Position numbers and translations under genes: made by a program
NCBI GenBank assembly: GCA_025201865.1
Contig: MU602934.1
Coordinates: forward strand, 5,250-18,348
Length of the DNA: 13,099 bases
Direction: 5' to 3'
Source of the DNA: Ramicandelaber brevisporus
Lineage: Eukaryota > Kickxellomycota > Ramicandelaberales > Ramicandelaberaceae
Notes under the pieces: model-generated
Told to the model about the DNA's origin: nothing
What the model saw: only the letters and a program-made list of their open reading frames with translations
Database searches by the model: none
Shown here: positions 8,684 to 13,099 of the stretch, in pieces
Numbering within the stretch: position 1 is the first letter of the stretch
Layout of the letters: the number at the start of each line of letters is the position of its first letter

Positions 8684-9325
8684 TTAATCTAGTCTTGGTC
8701 GTTTGTTGGCGTCAACAGCAATGTCATCATAATTAACCTCGAATGGAATATCAGCATCCTCAGAATCTTCATCCATATCGGATCCTGGCGATAGCTGGTC
8801 CTTATCCGGGTGCTCCATCAGCTTCGTTGCCAGAGTACGGTACAGCTCACCAAGGTCAACTGTATCTTCAAAAACAAATGTGATTTCCGAACCAGCCGCA
8901 TTGTCCTCATCATCATCATCAGCATTCTCACCGGATGACCCATTCGCAACAGATGCAGCAGTTGCATCCGTTGCAGTTGCCGTTGAATTGATGGATTCCA
9001 GAATCTCGCGTGCTTTGCTCATCACAATAATCTGATCTGCCAGTTGACAGTAAAGAATGCGCTCCACTGTCTCCTGCTTGTCTGGCTCACTGCTAGCTTC
9101 GTTGACCGCATGAATCAATATCGACTCATAGTCAATCCTCAAGCACAATGGCGATTCGATATCCTGTAATCTGAACTCGAGCGCGTCATCGTCCACAACA
9201 AGCGTGCCCGTTAACGAATGCGGCAGACCAGGACAGACAACTGGTGGCGTGATTTTTGCCGTCGCCTTCAGACCGCGATCTTGACTCGGAGTCGTGTCCT
9301 CAGCAACTGTGATCACCACTGGCAT
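8684..9325 (-). CDS. pICln-like methylosome/Sm-assembly chaperone (CLNS1A family)
   Basis: pICln binds Sm proteins, presents them to the PRMT5 methylosome and chaperones snRNP assembly. The protein has 213 residues from the ATG at 9323-9325. The PH-like core begins GTLVVDDDALEFRLQD (40-55), where human pICln has a similar Gly-Thr-Leu strand. It continues with SPLCLRIDYESILIHAVN (58-75) and ERILYCQLADQ (88-98). An acidic, Ala/Ser-rich loop (about 112-146) precedes the last strand and helix, EITFVFEDTVDLGELYRTL (147-165). The C terminus is strongly acidic (183-195), as is usual in the family. The open frame runs about 100 codons further upstream, but that part is hydrophobic and low complexity. 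It is also interrupted by a good intron candidate, so the Met next to conserved sequence was chosen. Similarity is moderate and the call relies on the order of core strands and acidic segments. Confidence 0.78.
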   Translation of the reverse strand: MPVVITVAEDTTPSQDRGLKATAKITPPVVCPGLPHSLTGTLVVDDDALEFRLQDIESPLCLRIDYESILIHAVNEASSEPDKQETVERILYCQLADQIIVMSKAREILESINSTATATDATAASVANGSSGENADDDDEDNAAGSEITFVFEDTVDLGELYRTLATKLMEHPDKDQLSPGSDMDEDSEDADIPFEVNYDDIAVDANKRPRLD

Positions 9326-9387
9326 TCCTGTCGTGTGTTCGTGCGAGTTCGTGTGTGAGTTCCAGATATATTTTTGTTTATTTTTAT

Positions 9388-9411
9388 TTGGGCAAATCCG
9401 CTTGGACCCAG
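9388..9411 (-). repeat. 24-base inverted element, copy 1
   Basis: Read on the minus strand, this copy shares the 18-base core CCAAGCGGATTTGCCCAA with 10050-10073, preceded by CTGG and two differing bases (GT here, AC in the other copy). It lies 63 bases upstream of the pICln ATG in the gene's sense orientation. Confidence 0.85.
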
Positions 9412-9429
9412 TGGGTTTAGTAAACTCAC
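9411..9429. repeat. 19-base near-perfect palindrome
   Basis: GTGGGTTTAGTAAACTCAC has 9-base arms around a single central base, with one G-T pair. It overlaps the end of the 24-base element by one base and, on the minus strand, begins with the candidate intron donor GTGAGT. In RNA it could form a hairpin only with extreme bending, so a protein-binding dyad is the more natural reading. Confidence 0.7.
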
Positions 9430-10049
9430 CCTCTGAAGCCAAGCTGACTTGCTCAAATCTGAATACTGTTTTAACAAAGAGAGACGGCGTGGAATATAGA
9501 AACACGTCCACCTCCCCGAAGGAAGGAAACAGCAATAGCAGCAATAGCCAAAAAGAAACGAACCGAACCGAACCGAAAAAAAAACATAGCATGGCGACAG
9601 CAACAGGAGGAACAGGTGCTGACAGCCAACGCAACCACCTTCACTTGTTGACAACCAACGACCAACGACAGCAAGCAAGAGGTGGGGAGAAAGCCAACGG
9701 AAGAGGAGGGACGAACCAAGAGGGAGGGGGACAGGAGCAGATGGAACATGCCGCTGGGAAAACCCGGATGCCAGCCACACCAACCTGGCGGCAGAGGGAC
9801 AACCACCACGGGGACCGAACACCGCGCCAACACACGCCAGCACCTGGGGACAGCGAGGGAACAACGCCTGTGCTTGAAGGAAGTCTTGATGAAGAGAGTG
9901 CGTGCTTTTTTGCTAGTGTGTTGTGGTGGTTGTAGAGAAGAAAGAGAGAGAACAGCGAACGACACTCATGGCGACGACTTCACACAAAATCGGCTCGCTA
10001 CGATACAGTTCGATTTATTTTGTGTTTTCTTCACTCCAGCGAAACATTT

Positions 10050-10073
10050 CTGGACCCAAGCGGATTTGCCCAA
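10050..10073 (+). repeat. 24-base inverted element, copy 2
   Basis: The plus strand here matches the minus strand of 9388-9411 at 22 of 24 bases, including the 18-base core. It lies 145 bases upstream of the proposed ATG at 10218, again in sense orientation. The two copies bound a 686-base interval as terminal inverted repeats would, but the flanking bases show no matching target duplication. Confidence 0.85.
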
Positions 10074-10217
10074 TTGCCGCCAAAAAGCCGATTTCAGGGG
10101 TACTTTGCCTCGTCAGTGTGCAAAGAAGAAGAAACAAAAAAACAACTGCACCAACTGCAACAACAACTGTAACAACAATGAGGCGTTATCACCACATTAC
10201 ATCGCACTCGTTGTAGT

Positions 10218-11588
10218 ATGGCGATGACAGTTGTGGCGGATGTAGTGACTAGTGCAATAGACTTGAACCTCATTAATGAATACGCCTCGGCAAGAAATCA
10301 GCCCGTGCTCGTACCTTTCCCCTTTTTTCTCCGCCGCTTATGTCTTTCTCTTTCTGGTTCTCAATTGCCCACAGCGCGCGGGTCCTAAAGTCGCTTCGAA
10401 CATCCGCCACCACATACCTAAAACCATATGATTGTGATGAGCCAAGTAAAGTGTCCCTCTTCTGCGCCACATCCTTGCTGTACGTTTTTTTTTGTACAAG
10501 GTTTGATGATAGTTGGTTGATGGTGATGGTGATGGTGATGGTGATAGCGGTGGTAGAGGTGGTAGTGGCGGCGACCCGTGTCTCAACGACCAATAACCCG
10601 CGAGTAACCCTTACCTCGCGCACCTGACTTGTCCGTGTTTGTCTTGCTCACTTTTGTGTACGCCTCATTCCATTTGTGCGTGTATGTGCGCGTATGTGTG
10701 TACAATTGACGAGAGACGCCACATTAGAATCATCACGAACAAAACTTCGCACGATTACCAGCCAACAACGAACAAAAAAAAAATCTCACACTGTTCATGT
10801 TTTTTTTGGTATTGCGAGGTGATCACTTTGTTGAGAGAGAGAGAGAAAGAGAGAGAGAGAAAGACAGGAGGGTTGTAGCGGGCAGTAGTGGCGTTGCCCA
10901 AGTTTATGAACTTAATAAAAAGAACGATGTTGGCTGATGCTGTTCCTCTTGACGCACCCCACGCGTGAACACACACATACATACAAGTACGCACAAGCGA
11001 ACAAGACTGCTCCATCAACACAAAAATAGCTGCCACCACTGTCATTACAGCGACTACTGCTAGGACTAGGACTAGGACTACTACTGCTGCCACTATCACT
11101 ATCACTATCACTACGACGCGCCTCTTTTCGCCTCTTTTTGTCTTTCTATCTTTTCATTCATTCATTCTTTCTTTTCTTTCGCACTCATATTGCTAACATC
11201 GTGCACAAATTGCTCAAAAGAAGACCATACAAAAGGAAGCCACCTTGCTCTTTCTTTCTTCGCTTTGTGTTTCTTGCCTTTCCAGTTCCATTCGCTCATT
11301 CATTGATTCATCCATTCCATTCATCACAACTACAACTACACCAACAGCTACAGCTACAATAACAAAACTACCACAACAGCTGCCCTTCATTTTCATTGTC
11401 TTGACTACTTCCAAATGATGTCATACGCATACACAGCCAGCATCAACAACAGCGGTGGCCTCACCTGCGGCATCTGTCAACGAGCCATGCTGCCCGGCGT
11501 TATCGATCATCAAGGCGGACGCATGTACCGCGTCTACTTTTGCAATCGCTGCAATGTGGAGTCGCGCCGGCAGTGGACTGGTTACTGA
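10218..11588 (+). CDS. Proposed four-exon gene for a small zinc-ribbon-like protein (120 residues)
   Basis: Four blocks join in phase: 10218-10310, 10391-10445, 10886-10964 and 11453-11588 (93+55+79+136 = 363 bases, 121 codons with TGA). Proposed introns are GTACCT..CTAAAG (80 bases), GTAAAG..GGGCAG (440) and GTGAAC..AACAACAG (488). Exon 1 begins MAMTVVADVVTSAIDLNLIN. Exon 2 contains TTYLKPYDCDEP. Exon 3 contains VALPKFMNLIKRTMLADAV. Exon 4 contains TCGICQRAMLPGVIDHQGG and then YFCNRCNVESRRQWTGY at the C terminus. The C-x2-C-x21-C-x2-C spacing suggests a structural zinc ribbon. Exons 3 and 4 look most coding-like, and exon 4 has GC-rich third positions. Exon 4 alone could be a 57-residue protein from ATG 11415. 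The first junction is the weakest because its acceptor AAAG is poor. I do not recognise the family. Confidence 0.45.
10519..10545 (+). repeat. (GATGGT)4 tandem repeat
   Basis: Four GATGGT units plus GAT are followed by a GGTGGTAG-type stretch. It lies in proposed intron 2 of the spliced gene. Confidence 0.9.
10833..10860 (+). repeat. GA-dinucleotide tract
   Basis: An almost pure GA tract, interrupted by one AA, extends as a purine run to about 10869. It ends 16 bases before the proposed acceptor of exon 3, where a pyrimidine tract would be expected; this counts slightly against that junction. Confidence 0.85.
11061..11078 (+). repeat. (TAGGAC)3 tandem repeat
   Basis: Three perfect TAGGAC units are followed by TACTACTGC. 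The tract is in proposed intron 3. Confidence 0.85.
11091..11114 (+). repeat. (CACTAT)n tandem repeat
   Basis: Three CACTAT units and a CACTAC variant follow the TAGGAC repeat by 12 bases. Both may derive from ACTA-type slippage. Confidence 0.85.
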
Positions 11589-11620
11589 AAGCTGCAACAA
11601 CAAGCCGCACATATGTACAC

Positions 11621-11637
11621 ACGCACGCACGCACGCA
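11621..11637 (+). repeat. (ACGC)4 tandem repeat
   Basis: Four ACGC units plus one base lie 33 bases after the proposed TGA of the zinc-ribbon gene, inside its putative 3' UTR. Confidence 0.85.
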
Positions 11638-12083
11638 TACTCATGTACACTTGCACCTCACGCCACCACCACCACAGCTACAACCACAGCCACCACCACT
11701 AAACAAAAAAAACAAAAGTACTTGACTGGGAAACAAGACGTCACATTGCTTCCTACTCTTGCACAAACGACACCACCACACCACACCATTACTTTTTCAA
11801 CTCTATGCGTTTTTCATGTAACCCTTTCCTATTCGTTCTATGTTCGTTTTCCTCTTATTAAAATAGTTATATTCCGTTTTATGAATAATGAATGAATGAT
11901 ATCAACAAGTAACATTAAAAGAAAGTTTAAAACAAGAATTGTTTAGAAGTGAGAGGGAGTTGTTTAATTAGCATACAATTACAATGATAACAATTACAAT
12001 ACAAAAAAGAGGATACGGTTTGTCAGTACAACAAGTTGTTCAAATAGTCGCGCGAGCAAACACGCACACTAGCGATAGCACAA

Positions 12084-12103
12084 GTGGAGTGGAGTGGAGT
12101 GGA
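12084..12103 (+). repeat. (GTGGA)4 tandem repeat
   Basis: Four perfect GTGGA pentamers. The unit is not a multiple of three and lies in the intergenic stretch. Confidence 0.88.
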
Positions 12104-12298
12104 ATGGCTCAGAATGAGGTAAATGCTGTCCACAAAGACAAAGAAACAGCAAGTAACTTCGTCTTGTATTCGGTACAGGTCTGTGAAAGTTGATCATCAT
12201 AGCAAGAAATAAAATATATCACTCTCTGTGCAGAGAAGATTGAGCTGATCAGGCTGACATACTTGTTGAGATCGCTATTTGCACTGCTGCTGTTGCGG

Positions 12299-12334
12299 TT
12301 GCTGAGGTTGCTGAGGTTGCTGAGGTTGCTGAGG
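12299..12334 (+). repeat. (TTGCTGAGG)4 nonamer repeat
   Basis: Four perfect 9-base units are preceded by a partial TTGCGG unit. The period is a multiple of three, so open frames cross it on both strands (Ala-Glu-Val or Leu-Leu-Arg on plus, Ala-Thr-Ser on minus). No flanking sequence supports a gene. Confidence 0.9.
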
Positions 12335-12709
12335 TTATCGTCAAGTGTGTCTGTGGAATAGTGAGTTGGTCTGTGAAGTCAAACTGATATGAAACGTGCT
12401 GTGAAACGCGCAAGACATACGCGTTACATACAACGCGACAGGTCGCGGTTGTAGCCAAAAAAAAATAACACAGCGAAAAAAAATCAACAAAAAAATCGCA
12501 AAAATTTAATAAGTGATCAGCTTGGTGTAAATTAAAATGAACATGAACTTCGATTTGCTCAATACAAGTAGCGTATCATATTGAATGCAATGATATTTGT
12601 CGGTCTATCGTTGGTACATGCGATGTACATGTTCTAAAAGTATGAGATTCAAGTATTAATTCAATGTGTTTACAGTGTGTATATATGTGTACTTATATCA
12701 TCCAGTAAC

Positions 12710-13099
12710 TCATTTGTCCTTCTTGGGCTCTGCGATGGGAAGATTGCACCAATCGATGGACTTCCGGCCGTTCTTCTTGAGCCACTCGTTGGCTTTTGTA
12801 AAGTGGCCGTTGCCGAACCACCCCTTTGCGGCCGACAACGGCGACGGATGCGCGCACTCCAGCACGAGATGCTTCTTCTTGTCGATGAACTTCTTGTACA
12901 CCTTGGCCGATCCGCCCCACAGCATGAACACAATGCCGCTCTTGCGGTCTGCGCTGCCGAGATACTCCACCACGCCGGTCGTCACCTGCTCCCAGCCCTT
13001 GCCGGAGTGCGAGTTCGCCTTGCCCGACTCGACCGTCAGCGTCGCGTTGAGCAGCAGCACTCCCTGCGTCGCCCACCCCACCAGGTGGCCGTGCGCCGG
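12710..13099 (-). CDS. UNG: Uracil-DNA glycosylase, family 1 (C-terminal part, 5' end off window)
   Basis: It removes uracil from DNA to start base excision repair. The 129 codons in the window correspond to the C-terminal half of the roughly 220-residue catalytic domain. The fragment opens with PAHGHLVGWATQGVLLLN, where N18 of the fragment is the uracil-recognising Asn position. It then shows NSHSGKGWEQ (29-38), VFMLWGGSAKVYKKFID (57-73) and the DNA-intercalating HPSPLS loop (84-89), whose His is catalytic. GWFGNGHFTKANEWL (93-107) and IDW (115-117) are the usual family end, and a short lysine-rich tail reaches TGA at 12710-12712. The GQDPYH water-activating motif must lie beyond the right edge, so no start can be given. 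All visible key residues are intact. Third codon positions are strongly GC-rich, unlike NAA25. Confidence 0.96.
   Translation of the reverse strand, partial: PAHGHLVGWATQGVLLLNATLTVESGKANSHSGKGWEQVTTGVVEYLGSADRKSGIVFMLWGGSAKVYKKFIDKKKHLVLECAHPSPLSAAKGWFGNGHFTKANEWLKKNGRKSIDWCNLPIAEPKKDK

Larger units (their letters stand above)
9328..9429 (-). other. Candidate 5'-leader intron of pICln (102 bases)
   Basis: On the minus strand, GTGAGT (from 9429) follows CTTCAGAGG, a close match to the 5' splice consensus. The interval ends in ACACGACAG at 9328, only two bases before the pICln ATG. AACTCAC about 30 bases before the 3' end could be the branch site. TTTACTAAAC also matches a branch consensus but lies too close to the donor. 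The intron would remove one copy of the 24-base element from the mature transcript. This is inferred from consensus sequences only. Confidence 0.45.
9326..10217. promoter_or_regulatory. Spacer upstream of pICln, shared with the proposed divergent gene
   Basis: The 892 bases hold the pICln leader and, if the gene at 10218 is real, both promoters. Features from left to right are a leader intron candidate (9328-9429), one copy of a 24-base element, a 19-base palindrome, a CGAAC repeat followed by A8 (about 9558-9582), a GC-rich GGA/GGAGG purine stretch (about 9600-9880), and the second element copy. ACAACTGCAACAACAACTG-type repeats lie just before 10176. Several frames cross this stretch, but all are low complexity. 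Confidence 0.5.
11589..12709. other. Convergent spacer between the proposed gene and UNG; no gene seen
   Basis: The 1121 bases hold simple repeats, AT-rich stretches (about 11880-12000 and 12460-12540) and A runs (A9 near 12457). ATTAAA at 11857-11862 is a possible polyadenylation signal for the plus-strand gene. Frames of up to about 150 codons exist here, but they are Thr/His-rich or repeat-driven and no family was recognised. Confidence 0.5.

Noticed and set aside
9326-9634. N-terminal extension of pICln by 103 codons with a Leu-rich, signal-like segment
   Set aside because: The extension is low complexity and not part of the family, contains a good intron candidate with its acceptor next to the chosen ATG, and would add a membrane segment unlikely for a cytosolic Sm chaperone.
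9594-9935. Gly/Arg/Glu-rich plus-strand frame starting MATATGGTGADS
   Set aside because: Purine-rich low-complexity composition explains the absence of stops; several frames on both strands are open here for the same reason.
9990-10020. GTTCGAT-like box that resembles a tRNA B box
   Set aside because: No A box at the right spacing and no cloverleaf arms can be drawn; no tRNA gene was found elsewhere in the window either.
10273-10623. Minus-strand 116-codon frame overlapping the proposed exons 1 and 2
   Set aside because: Much of it is the translated GATGGT repeat (Ile-Thr runs), and the plus-strand blocks give a consistent spliced frame with the CxxC exon.
10755-11111. Minus-strand 118-codon frame with Val/Ala-rich hydrophobic start
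   Set aside because: The hydrophobic run is the reverse translation of CACTAT and TAGGAC repeats, and the end is the GA tract.
11455-11895. Plus-strand 146-codon frame starting at a non-ATG codon
   Set aside because: It overlaps the CxxC exon in another frame and becomes Thr/His-rich from CACC repeats; the exon frame has far better composition.
11984-12193. Plus-strand 69-codon frame starting MITITIQKRGYG
   Set aside because: It contains the GTGGA pentamer repeat, which breaks frame with any length change, and has no recognisable motif.
12249-12458. Minus-strand 69-codon frame with Ala-Thr-Ser repeats
   Set aside because: The 9-base repeat keeps frames open on both strands; flanking residues match nothing recognised.
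1-13099. CRISPR arrays, insertion sequences or phage genes
   Set aside because: No spaced direct repeats, transposase or phage motifs were seen; the tandem repeats are simple microsatellites and all named genes are eukaryotic housekeeping genes.

Overview
The window is nuclear DNA of a eukaryote. It holds five genes that can be named or clearly delimited, with single long exons, AT-to-GC-variable coding regions and very many short tandem repeats both inside and between genes. The set (NatB auxiliary subunit, type II pantothenate kinase, a glucosylceramide synthase with fungal-like sequence features, pICln, nuclear-type uracil-DNA glycosylase) fits an opisthokont, most likely an intron-poor early-diverging fungus. 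The sequence alone does not settle the lineage.

Layout, left to right. Bases 1-108 (minus) are the first 36 codons of a gene that runs off the window. It is head-to-head with NAA25/MDM20 (283-3384, plus) across a 174-base spacer. A 587-base spacer with a CAG microsatellite leads to a type II pantothenate kinase (3972-5615, plus). This is convergent with a ceramide glucosyltransferase (5819-7894, minus). A 789-base repeat-rich spacer separates that gene from pICln (8684-9325, minus), which probably has a 102-base intron in its 5' leader.

The stretch from 9326 to 12709 looks empty at first because it has no long credible reading frame. It does contain four short blocks (10218-10310, 10391-10445, 10886-10964, 11453-11588) that join in phase into a 120-residue protein ending in a CxxC...CxxC zinc-ribbon-like module. 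I propose this as a hidden spliced gene divergent from pICln. Its putative introns carry most of the microsatellites of the region. A 24-base element occurs once near the start of pICln and once upstream of the proposed gene, as an inverted pair, so that it reads in the sense direction of each gene. The window closes with the C-terminal 129 codons of a uracil-DNA glycosylase (minus), which has much higher GC at third codon positions than NAA25.

The genes are ordinary housekeeping functions: protein N-terminal acetylation, CoA synthesis, sphingolipid glycosylation, spliceosomal Sm assembly and DNA repair. No operon-like functional link is apparent. The main interest is the hidden spliced gene, the paired 24-base element, and the possible upstream reading frame that overlaps the kinase start.
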